Assembly (NCBI GenBank): GCA_002353885.1
Contig: DEKO01000051.1
Span: 1 to 6,371 of the forward strand
DNA from: Porphyromonadaceae bacterium UBA2720
GTDB lineage: Bacteria; Bacteroidota; Bacteroidia; Bacteroidales; Muribaculaceae
Direction: 5' to 3'
DNA length: 6,371 nt
Positions 1 through 5,999 of the stretch are shown here, piece by piece; position 1 is the first letter of the stretch; every line of letters begins with the position of its first letter. A model generated the notes under the pieces. It did no database searches. It was not told the origin of the DNA and saw nothing but the letters and a program-made list of their open reading frames with translations. Made by a program: the position numbers and the translations under genes.

Positions 1-899
1 AAGTTGCCGCTCCAGCCTTCGCCCTGTTTCTTGACAGTCTTGAGCCGTATGACAGAGGTGACTTCCGCTCCATACTCTACGCCAGGATTGGTGATGATCT
101 CTGCCGACAGGATTTCATCGGCACGGAGGCGGTCGAGTTCCTGTGTGTCGCGTACTTTTTTGTTGTTGATATAAATTTCGGGCTTACCATGTCCTGCAAC
201 CGTTCCGTCGCTCATCATCAGCGGCAGATGTGACAGCATCTCGGTCACCGAGCCGAACTGTTCCAGTGTGGTCCCTTGCACGTTGGCCAGCAGTCCGCGG
301 TCGGTGGCGTGTACAAGGCATCTTGCCCCCTTGACGGTGACACCATCGAGCACCAACTGGTCGGGCTTCATCTTGATGGTGCCGGCGTTGTCGCGTGGGC
401 ACAGGCGATGGGTGGTCTTGTAGCCGACGTAGGTGATGCGGGCAATGACCTTGCCGTGGTCGTTGGGAATGACGAAACGGCCGCTCTCGTTGGTCACACC
501 GCCACCCACCATCGATGAGTCGGCGGGGCTGAGCAAGGTGACGTTGGCATAGGGCAGCGGCTGGTTGTTCTCGTCAACCACCATGCCCTTGAGGTGGTGC
601 TCGGTCTTGTGGATGCATTCCACATAGATCTCGCCCTTCTCGCCCTGGGTCATGCTGATGGGATAGAAGCCGATCATCTGGCGGATGGCCTCGGGTACGG
701 GCTTGTTCTTGACATGGGTGGTTATCGTGAAATCCTCCAGTTCGTTATAGAGGAAGTAGATGGTATAGTCGCGGGATTCTTCAGCCAGTTGGCGCAGGGC
801 ATCGGCAATCGACACGTCACGGTAGTTGCGGGTCACGCGCTGGGCTTGTGCTGAGACGATGGTCATGCAGCACACAAGGAAAATAATGGCTTTTCTCAT
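1..899 (-). CDS. TonB-dependent-receptor-like outer-membrane protein, copy B (N-terminal part, runs off left edge)
   Basis: I translated this frame by hand from the ATG at 899 to the window edge: it is open for 299 codons with no stop, so the C-terminal barrel lies outside. Residues 1-19 form a signal peptide (MRKAIIF..., ending SAQA). Residues about 21-96 are an STN/secretin-type signalling domain, about 100-175 a carboxypeptidase-regulatory-like beta-sandwich (GMVVDENNQPLPYANV is the typical opening), and about 186-290 a plug domain with a TonB-box-like LDGVTVKG, then PEIYINNKKV and AEIITNPGVEYGAEV. The plug style resembles the Bacteroidales outer-membrane beta-barrel family typified by Pfam PF14905. 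It starts 4 bases after the stop of the copy B anti-sigma gene, so it is the third gene of that operon. By family knowledge the protein imports or senses an outer-membrane ligand and signals through its STN domain; the ligand is unknown. Residues 60-167 are nearly identical to receptor A, while the plug is not. A SusC-type transporter is possible because the barrel is not visible. Confidence 0.88.
   Translation of the reverse strand, partial: MRKAIIFLVCCMTIVSAQAQRVTRNYRDVSIADALRQLAEESRDYTIYFLYNELEDFTITTHVKNKPVPEAIRQMIGFYPISMTQGEKGEIYVECIHKTEHHLKGMVVDENNQPLPYANVTLLSPADSSMVGGGVTNESGRFVIPNDHGKVIARITYVGYKTTHRLCPRDNAGTIKMKPDQLVLDGVTVKGARCLVHATDRGLLANVQGTTLEQFGSVTEMLSHLPLMMSDGTVAGHGKPEIYINNKKVRDTQELDRLRADEILSAEIITNPGVEYGAEVTSVIRLKTVKKQGEGWSGN
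401..720. repeat. Long direct repeat, copy B member (internal receptor tract)
   Basis: This 320-base tract aligns without gaps to 4339-4658 at a fixed offset of 3938 bases. I count 25 mismatches (about 92 % identity), including uninterrupted identical runs at 399-443, 499-551 and 577-629 (45, 53 and 53 bases). It encodes residues 60-167 of receptor B, the second half of the STN domain plus most of the carboxypeptidase-regulatory-like domain. Identity falls to about two thirds over the 40 bases on the plug side and fades quickly on the signal-peptide side. Confidence 0.93.
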
Positions 900-903
900 G
901 GTA

Positions 904-1581
904 TTACTGCACGATTAATCGGTTTCCGGTTTGCTCGATAGTCACGCTCTCAAAATGGCTCATGTTGTCCAGCACCTTTTGCAGTCCTTCACCCTTGTTC
1001 CACACGAAGTGGAAACGCAGGGTGCGGGCCGCCTCGTTCTGGAACTCGACCGTCATGCCATAGTAAGCGGCAATCTCGCCGAGCATCTGCTCCAGCGGGG
1101 TGTTGTCAAACACCATGGGCACCGCGTCCTCGGCTGCCATCGTGTCGGGCACGGCTGTCGCTGCCAGGCTGTCGATTTCGTCGCCAATGGCAGCAGTGGC
1201 GGTGATTTCGGTCTTGGGCTTGGATTGGCCTGTCGTGGTGATGTGGCGCATAGTACAAACCGCTGCCCATGCGATACCCGACATCATCAAGATGCCAATC
1301 ACGGTAGCGGCCACCCTAATCCACAAGCGTTCGCGCCGCTGCGGTGCCAGATGCGTTTGCTCAAATTGTTCCCAAGCCTTGTCCACATCGGCGGGCTGGG
1401 AAAGAGTGCGCTGGTTGCGGCGGGCACGGGCGACCTGCGTGAGACGGCGGTAGAACTCGCGGGTCTCATCGCCGCGGTTCACGGCATCCAGGATTTCTTG
1501 TTCGCTGTAACGCTCGGGATGGTCGAGCATATCCAGCAGACGGTCGATGTTGTTGTTAGTTTCCATTGCGGTTGATGTCAT
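904..1581 (-). CDS. FecR-like anti-sigma factor, compact form with C-terminal DUF4974-type domain (copy B)
   Basis: This is a 225-residue single-pass inner-membrane protein. The cytoplasmic N-terminus (about 1-85) holds RLLDMLDHPERYSEQEIL, the charged helical segment typical of Bacteroidetes anti-sigma factors. A membrane segment follows at about 87-108 (RLWIRVAATVIGILMMSG). After a low-complexity T/A-rich linker (112-152), residues 155-225 form a small alpha/beta domain (FDNTPLEQMLGEIAAYY..., ending NRLIVQ) matching the DUF4974 (PF16344) pattern, which is related in fold to STN. The central FecR beta-domain (PF04773) of longer family members, which usually exceed 300 residues, is absent. The expected role is to hold the adjacent sigma factor until the receptor STN domain signals. 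The ATG at 1581 overlaps the sigma stop by one base (TAATG), favouring translational coupling. The internal ATG at 1566 (METNNNIDRLL) would align better with copy A's N-terminus, so the start is uncertain by five residues. Confidence 0.85.
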   Translation of the reverse strand: MTSTAMETNNNIDRLLDMLDHPERYSEQEILDAVNRGDETREFYRRLTQVARARRNQRTLSQPADVDKAWEQFEQTHLAPQRRERLWIRVAATVIGILMMSGIAWAAVCTMRHITTTGQSKPKTEITATAAIGDEIDSLAATAVPDTMAAEDAVPMVFDNTPLEQMLGEIAAYYGMTVEFQNEAARTLRFHFVWNKGEGLQKVLDNMSHFESVTIEQTGNRLIVQ

Positions 1582-2063
1582 TAAATGAATGATTTAATAC
1601 GGCTGATGCACTGACGCAGATACTTATAGACGGTTCCCACGCTCATGTCAAGACGGGTGGCGATTTGCTGGAAGGTCAACTCCTCGTCAAAGCGCAGGCG
1701 GAAGATGGTCCGTTGCGGCTCCTCGATATGCGCTTCGACGATGGCGTTGATGCGATCGAGTTCGGCCAGCAATTCCTCGATGCTGTGCGTTTCATCAGCC
1801 TCGCCAAGCGGATGCAAGTTCTTGAAGCGTTCCCTCAACTGCATATTTCTAATGCGGTTGAGGCAGCCGTTGCGCACGGCACTCATCAGGTAGGCCTCGG
1901 TCTTACTGCCCGTCATCTGGTAATCATTTTCCAGCAGGCGGGCAAACACGTCCTGGACCACGTCTTGGGCCTCGGCATCATCATGCAGCAAGGTCCTGGC
2001 CAGATGTATCATCTTGCCGCAATGTTGCCTGAACAGCCCCTCGAGTATGCTATTGTCATTCAT
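1581..2063 (-). CDS. ECF-family RNA polymerase sigma factor (copy B)
   Basis: This is a 160-residue sigma-70 family protein of the extracytoplasmic-function group, the usual length for the family. Region 2 spans about residues 9-77: the FRQHCGKMIHLARTLL helix, the DDAEAQDVVQDVFARLL segment for core binding, and AYLMSAVRNGCLNRIRN for -10 recognition and melting. Region 4 spans about 112-158, with the helix-turn-helix ELTFQQIATRLDMSVGTVYKYL for -35 recognition. No region 1 or 3 is present, as expected. The ATG at 2063 is preceded in frame by a TAA with no earlier start, so the start is well fixed. No Shine-Dalgarno is visible, which is normal for Bacteroidetes. It is the first gene of the copy B operon and overlaps its anti-sigma partner by one base. 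It most resembles the regulators paired with FecR-type anti-sigma factors; its target promoters are unknown. Confidence 0.93.
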   Translation of the reverse strand: MNDNSILEGLFRQHCGKMIHLARTLLHDDAEAQDVVQDVFARLLENDYQMTGSKTEAYLMSAVRNGCLNRIRNMQLRERFKNLHPLGEADETHSIEELLAELDRINAIVEAHIEEPQRTIFRLRFDEELTFQQIATRLDMSVGTVYKYLRQCISRIKSFI

Positions 2064-2143
2064 GTCAGTGTCTTCGTTTTATATTAATGACACATCAACC
2101 GTAGGTTTTTTCACACTTAGATAATTTTTTTTAAAAACGATGG

Positions 2144-2175
2144 CAAAATTACCCAACAAACGCGACACAAGCAAT
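2144..2175 (-). promoter_or_regulatory. Candidate Bacteroidetes housekeeping promoter for the copy B operon
   Basis: Read on the minus strand, TAATTTTG (2151-2144) is an exact match to the Bacteroides -7 consensus TAnnTTTG. ATTG (2175-2172) lies 20 bases upstream of it, a three-of-four match to the -33 element TTTG at the expected spacing. Transcription would start near 2137 and give a leader of roughly 75 bases before the sigma ATG at 2063. The site sits between the copy A terminator and the copy B sigma gene, where a promoter is expected. The match is to short motifs in A/T-rich DNA, so a chance match is possible. Confidence 0.45.
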
Positions 2176-2193
2176 CCCCCAATGGGTAAATAA

Positions 2194-2227
2194 TCAGCCG
2201 AGGGCCTATCGTTTCGTCCTCGGCTGA
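2194..2227 (-). terminator. Rho-independent-type terminator after receptor A
   Basis: TCAGCCGAGG (2194-2203) and its exact complement CCTCGGCTGA (2218-2227) form a perfect 10-bp, G/C-rich stem around a 14-base loop. The hairpin begins 27 bases past the receptor A stop codon. On the minus strand the stem is followed by TTATTTACC, a weak U-rich tail, so termination may be incomplete. It separates copy A from copy B and implies two transcription units. Confidence 0.72.
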
Positions 2228-2254
2228 CCATAGTATAGAAATTACTAGTATAAA

Positions 2255-4843
2255 TTAGAAACTGCCTGTGTCAGAGTCCTTATTTCGCAGTTTGCGATCT
2301 ATGTTAATGTTCTTTCCTGTAGAGAAGTCGTAACTGAAACCGAGGACAAACATCGACTTATTGTCATTAATCCACGTTTTATAGGTACTTTGCAGGATGC
2401 TTGTCGGCATGCTATAGCCGGAATAGCGTGAGCGGGTGAATATCCAATAGTCAGCGGCGAAGATGCGCCAGTTCTTGTTTTGCCAAAAAATTTGTAGGTG
2501 AGATTTGTTCTCGCCGGCATCCAGTCCGGATCCATTGAGGCGTTTTGACACGATGTTCCCTACATAGGAGGCTCCCCAGTTGCCCTTCCGGAACTGAATG
2601 GTATAGTAGAGCGGCGCCCACGTATGATGGTAGTGTCCGATAATGGGGCTACTGACCGTTTGACGAGAGACGTAGCCCTGAATGGCCACCGTCAGCACCT
2701 GACTCTTAAAGGGGCTAATGACCAACTGGTATGACCCACCCAAATTACTGCTATAGTTGGCATTTTCGTTAGTGCCCACAATATATTGCAGGCCGTTAAT
2801 CTCTTGCTGGGTATAATAGCGGTTGATAGGAGAATCGGAATATGAATAGTATAGTCCAACTTGGGTTTGTAACCAGCCGAGGTTCCACTTGTGGATAAGT
2901 TCCGACCGATAAGTGTTATAACTCTTCAGATACGGATTGCCAATACTTAGCACACCAGGAATGACCAGGCTGGCATTGTTGCTGAGTTGTGAGATAGGGG
3001 GCGTATTCGATCGTGACGAGGTAACCCATTGTAGGCTCATCGTCTTTGATAGATTAGTACTCAGGATGAGTTTTGGTGTGAAGAGCCAATGAGAGTCGTG
3101 AGCATCAGTATTGTCTTGGGTCACTTGTGTGGCTCCTGCACCGATACGGTACATCAATTTTCCGAGATTGCCACTATACTCGGCATACATATAGTGCTGA
3201 TAACTGGCAGATGAGTATTCATAGTCCTCATAGCCTGAAAGCACGTTGCTGATGGTGGCATTCGAGCGTCCGAACGATCCGCGATAGCCCAGGCTCAGGT
3301 TGCCCTTTTCCCATTTCTTAGTATAAGCCAATTCACCAATAAAGGAGTACTTGTTGTTCTGCTGCTCTTGGTTGTCTGACAGCCATACCTCACCGTCGCT
3401 GACGGCCGTCTCCTCAGCCCAGTTCTTGCGGCTGTTGTGATAATAGGTGCCCACGAGGTCGATCGACAGTTCTTGATTTTTAGGCAGCGTTTTCTGGACA
3501 TACACGTTCAGGTCTGGACCAAATGTGTTCATGCGGCTGCCAAATTCGCCTTTCCCCGCAACTGAGGTGTTAAGTGTTGATGTGTTTTGGATATCACTCT
3601 GTCCATCGCTATGCCTGTGGCTGAAGTGGGGCGTTGCCACAATCTGTACCGCTATGTCGTCAGATTTGTTGTAGGTGTACTTAATGACGGGGTCGTTCCA
3701 AGTATAGCCGAATTTGTCGTGGGTCTTTTTTTGATAGTTGTAATGAACAGGAGACGCTGGTGCTGCGTCGTCGGGAAGGTACCTTTGCAGTGTATAGTCG
3801 TAAGTCTGCTCACCAAAGCGCTTTGAATAGTCTCTCATGTTGAACGAATAAGAGAGTGAAAACTGATGGTTGCCCGAAGTCAGGTTCAGGTAGGCCTCAT
3901 CGTTTGTAAAGCCCGTCGTGAAGGCTGTCATTGCCTCGATGCCTGCATTGATGCCCGTCTCCATCCGCTTGGTAATCACGTTGATGAGTGTGCCGGCATC
4001 GGCATAGCGGGCAGGAGGGATGTTGTAATATTCCACCCTTGAGATTTTATTGGCAGGAATGCCCTTCAGGTCAATGTCTGAGGCTGCTATGCCATTGATC
4101 AGTATCTTCACGCTGCCGCCGTCCATGCGCTGAATCTTATTGCTTACCAAATCAATCTTCAGATCTTCAACGTGTTCCAGCAAGTCACGGGCATTGCGGG
4201 CTTGGCTTATTTGCTCAATAGTGAAGGTGTGGACAGACTTATCCACATAGTTCATGATACGGGTACCTTCTACCGTCACACCGTTGATGATATACTCAGC
4301 TGGTCGCATCTGGATAGTGCCCACGTTGTCACGGACGCACAGGCGATGGGTGGTCTTGTAGCCGACGTAGGTGATGCGGGCGATGACCTTGCCGTGTTCA
4401 TTGGGGATGACGAAGCGGCCACTCTCGTTGGTCACGCCGCCACCCACCATCGATGAGTCGGCGGGGCTGAGCAAGGTGACGTTGGCATATGGCAGCGGCT
4501 GGTTGTTCTCATCCACCACCATGCCCTTGAGGTGGTGCTCGGTCTTGTGGATGCATTCCACATAGATTTCGTTCTGCTCTCCCTGAATCATGCGGATGGG
4601 ATAGAAGCCGATGATCTGACGGATGGCGTCAGCAACAGGCTTGTTCTTGACATGGGTGGTGACCGTGAAGTCCTCCAACTCGTTGTAGATAAACACAATC
4701 TTGTGGCTGCTTGTCTGCTGCTGGACATACTTCAGTGCGTCGCTCATCGACGTGTTGTTGAAGTTGTGGGTGATGCGCTGCGCCCATGCGGTGCTGTTCA
4801 CGAGGCCGCACAGCAATACTGCGATAGTCAATAGCCGTCTCAT
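2255..4843 (-). CDS. TonB-dependent-receptor-like outer-membrane beta-barrel protein with STN signalling domain (copy A, complete)
   Basis: This is a complete 862-residue outer-membrane protein. Residues 1-21 are a signal peptide (MRRLLTIAVLLCG..., ending AWA). Residues about 23-100 are an STN signalling domain, about 104-178 a carboxypeptidase-regulatory-like domain (GMVVDENNQPLPYANV), and about 188-293 a plug with a TonB-box-like INGVTVEG, then VKILINGIAASDI and YYNIPPARYADAGTLINVI. Residues 294-862 are rich in alternating aromatic/polar strands typical of a TonB-dependent barrel. The C-terminus, RKLRNKDSDTGSF, matches the tail I associate with the PF14905 beta-barrel family. The ATG at 4843 is chosen over the GTG three bases upstream because a GGAGG sits 7 bases before it; it overlaps the anti-sigma stop (TGATG). 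No SusD partner follows. Plug and barrel are lower in G+C than the N-terminal module (26 of 60 at 2881-2940 against 38 of 60 at 4441-4500), suggesting a separate origin. The ligand is unknown. Confidence 0.92.
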   Translation of the reverse strand: MRRLLTIAVLLCGLVNSTAWAQRITHNFNNTSMSDALKYVQQQTSSHKIVFIYNELEDFTVTTHVKNKPVADAIRQIIGFYPIRMIQGEQNEIYVECIHKTEHHLKGMVVDENNQPLPYANVTLLSPADSSMVGGGVTNESGRFVIPNEHGKVIARITYVGYKTTHRLCVRDNVGTIQMRPAEYIINGVTVEGTRIMNYVDKSVHTFTIEQISQARNARDLLEHVEDLKIDLVSNKIQRMDGGSVKILINGIAASDIDLKGIPANKISRVEYYNIPPARYADAGTLINVITKRMETGINAGIEAMTAFTTGFTNDEAYLNLTSGNHQFSLSYSFNMRDYSKRFGEQTYDYTLQRYLPDDAAPASPVHYNYQKKTHDKFGYTWNDPVIKYTYNKSDDIAVQIVATPHFSHRHSDGQSDIQNTSTLNTSVAGKGEFGSRMNTFGPDLNVYVQKTLPKNQELSIDLVGTYYHNSRKNWAEETAVSDGEVWLSDNQEQQNNKYSFIGELAYTKKWEKGNLSLGYRGSFGRSNATISNVLSGYEDYEYSSASYQHYMYAEYSGNLGKLMYRIGAGATQVTQDNTDAHDSHWLFTPKLILSTNLSKTMSLQWVTSSRSNTPPISQLSNNASLVIPGVLSIGNPYLKSYNTYRSELIHKWNLGWLQTQVGLYYSYSDSPINRYYTQQEINGLQYIVGTNENANYSSNLGGSYQLVISPFKSQVLTVAIQGYVSRQTVSSPIIGHYHHTWAPLYYTIQFRKGNWGASYVGNIVSKRLNGSGLDAGENKSHLQIFWQNKNWRIFAADYWIFTRSRYSGYSMPTSILQSTYKTWINDNKSMFVLGFSYDFSTGKNINIDRKLRNKDSDTGSF
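4339..4658. repeat. Long direct repeat, copy A member (internal receptor tract)
   Basis: This is the partner of 401-720 in the same orientation, encoding about residues 62-169 of receptor A. Both members lie in the same reading frame and the same position of their genes, so recombination between them would give an in-frame chimeric receptor. It would also delete or duplicate the roughly 3.9 kb between them, which includes receptor A's plug and barrel and the copy B sigma and anti-sigma genes. Confidence 0.93.
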
Positions 4844-5502
4844 CACTCGCCCTCCTGTGATGATGATTCAACAACCAGTCTGTCTCCCTCACGGTGAATG
4901 CTGAATGCCTCGAAGTGTGACAGCATCTCAACGACCTTGTCCAGCGAATAGTCCGGCTCCCACTGATAGTAGAGGCGTACCGAGCGCACATCGTCGCTGC
5001 GGTATTCCACATCCACCTGGTAGTATGCCGCGAGTTCGGTCAGCATCTGCTCCAGCGTCACGTTGTCATAGAGCCGCGGTTCGGCATTGACAGGTATTTC
5101 CTCGACGGTGGTTTCTTCCAGTGTTACCTCAGTTCTTTCATTTTGGACGATGGCGCGACTATCGCTCTCCACTTTGTCGCCCGATGGCACCAGCCCGAAC
5201 AAGTCGGTTTGCACCGCTGCGATGGTGATGCCGAAGAAAGCGACAACGATGGCGGCGGCAGCGGCAATTTTTCGCCACAAGGGCACTACCGCGGCACGAG
5301 ATCGCTCGGCCTGCGCCAACCGCTGCCACTCGGCATCAATCGCCTCGTCGGTCACATGTGCCTGCCGAGCGGCGCTCTTGGTCTTTGCCATCAGCGTATA
5401 GAGTTCTCGGCACTCGTCGTCGGCAAGGATCTCTCGCCATTGCGCCTCGCTGTAGTCATGGGGGTGTTCCAGCATCTGGAACAGTAAATCGGTCTTGTTC
5501 AT
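4843..5502 (-). CDS. FecR-like anti-sigma factor, compact form with C-terminal DUF4974-type domain (copy A)
   Basis: This is a 219-residue single-pass inner-membrane protein. The cytoplasmic part (about 1-75) opens with DLLFQMLEHPHDYSEAQW and includes LADDECRELYTLMAKTK, a segment characteristic of Bacteroidales anti-sigma factors. The membrane helix is at about 77-97 (RKIAAAAAIVVAFFGITIAA). A Glu/Thr/Val-rich linker (108-140) leads to the periplasmic C-terminal domain at about 143-212 (LYDNVTLEQMLTELAAYY..., ending DRLVVE), of the DUF4974 type. As in copy B, the central FecR domain is missing. It should bind the copy A sigma factor inside the cell and the receptor A STN domain in the periplasm. 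The ATG at 5502 overlaps the sigma gene by four bases (ATGA), and the stop overlaps the receptor start by one base, so all three are probably translationally coupled. Assignment rests on architecture and context rather than high similarity to FecR itself. Confidence 0.87.
   Translation of the reverse strand: MNKTDLLFQMLEHPHDYSEAQWREILADDECRELYTLMAKTKSAARQAHVTDEAIDAEWQRLAQAERSRAAVVPLWRKIAAAAAIVVAFFGITIAAVQTDLFGLVPSGDKVESDSRAIVQNERTEVTLEETTVEEIPVNAEPRLYDNVTLEQMLTELAAYYQVDVEYRSDDVRSVRLYYQWEPDYSLDKVVEMLSHFEAFSIHREGDRLVVESSSQEGE
4851..4855 (-). promoter_or_regulatory. Shine-Dalgarno-like site of receptor A
   Basis: GGAGG on the minus strand lies inside the last codons of the copy A anti-sigma gene, 7 bases before the ATG at 4843 and only 4 before the alternative GTG at 4846. 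The spacing decides the start in favour of the ATG. Such sites are uncommon in Bacteroidetes and none is evident at the other starts in this window, so it may instead be an accident of the Gln-Glu-Gly coding sequence. Confidence 0.45.
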
Positions 5503-5999
5503 TGTTCTGCGTTTCTAAGTGTTTGACGTAGTTGGTCCAGGGCGTTGCGCAGGTGCTTGTAGATGGTCCGCTCGCTCACACCCAGCCGCTCGGCTATCTC
5601 ACGGAAGGTCAATCCCTCGCTGAAGTGAAGTTGGATCACCTCGCGGCAGATGGGCGGGAACAAGGTGTTGATGCCCGCTCTGAGCACTTCCAACTCATGC
5701 TCAAATTCCAGGGGTGACGTTTGTTCCAAATCTTCGCTGAGCAACAAGTATCGGTGCACTTGCTCATGGATTTTGCGGTTTCTGATCACATTCAGGCACC
5801 TGTTGCGCACGCATGACAGCAGGTAGGATTGAGCGGTGTCTTCATGCAGTTCCACTGGTTTCACAAGCAGCCTGGCAAAGACATCATGCACAATGTCTTT
5901 GCTCTCGTCATCATCGTGCAGCAGTATGCTGGCCAGCCGATACATCGCGCGATAATGCAGCCTGAACAGTCGCTCAATATGTCTTTTTCGTTGTGTCAT
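5499..5999 (-). CDS. ECF-family RNA polymerase sigma factor (copy A)
   Basis: This is a 166-residue ECF sigma factor. Region 2 spans about residues 9-78, with LFRLHYRAMYRLASILL, DDDESKDIVHDVFARLL and SYLLSCVRNRCLNVIRNRK. Region 4 spans about 113-160, with the helix-turn-helix GLTFREIAERLGVSERTIYKHL. The ATG at 5999 is preferred; a GTG at 6014 would add five residues (VYLWC) unlike a normal ECF start, and copy B's N-terminus aligns with the shorter form. It heads the copy A operon and overlaps the anti-sigma start by four bases. The two sigma factors share motif layout but differ clearly in the -35-reading helix (SERTIYKHLRNAL against SVGTVYKYLRQCI), so separate promoter specificities are plausible. 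The target regulon is unknown. Confidence 0.93.
   Translation of the reverse strand: MTQRKRHIERLFRLHYRAMYRLASILLHDDDESKDIVHDVFARLLVKPVELHEDTAQSYLLSCVRNRCLNVIRNRKIHEQVHRYLLLSEDLEQTSPLEFEHELEVLRAGINTLFPPICREVIQLHFSEGLTFREIAERLGVSERTIYKHLRNALDQLRQTLRNAEQ

Noticed and set aside
931..1575. A 214-codon open frame on the + strand opposite the copy B anti-sigma gene
   Set aside because: It mirrors almost the whole minus-strand gene, has no recognisable domain, and is rich in His, Gly and Val as expected from the complement of a G/C-rich gene. The minus strand has clear anti-sigma architecture and operon context.
1665..2087. A 140-codon + strand frame opposite the copy B sigma gene
   Set aside because: The minus-strand product shows unmistakable sigma regions 2 and 4; the + frame shows nothing and crosses the sigma start.
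401..4658. The direct repeats as ends of a transposon or integron-like element
   Set aside because: They are internal, in-frame coding tracts at the same place in paralogous genes. There is no transposase, integrase or terminal inverted repeat between them.
4532..4834. A pair of similar + strand frames at 594-854 and 4532-4834 (also 276-518 and 4172-4456)
   Set aside because: Their similarity to each other is only the reverse-strand image of the shared receptor tract; no independent coding evidence exists.
1..4843. SusC/SusD polysaccharide-utilisation locus
   Set aside because: No SusD, glycoside hydrolase or surface lipoprotein is present, and receptor A's C-terminus fits another beta-barrel family. 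What follows receptor B is outside the window.
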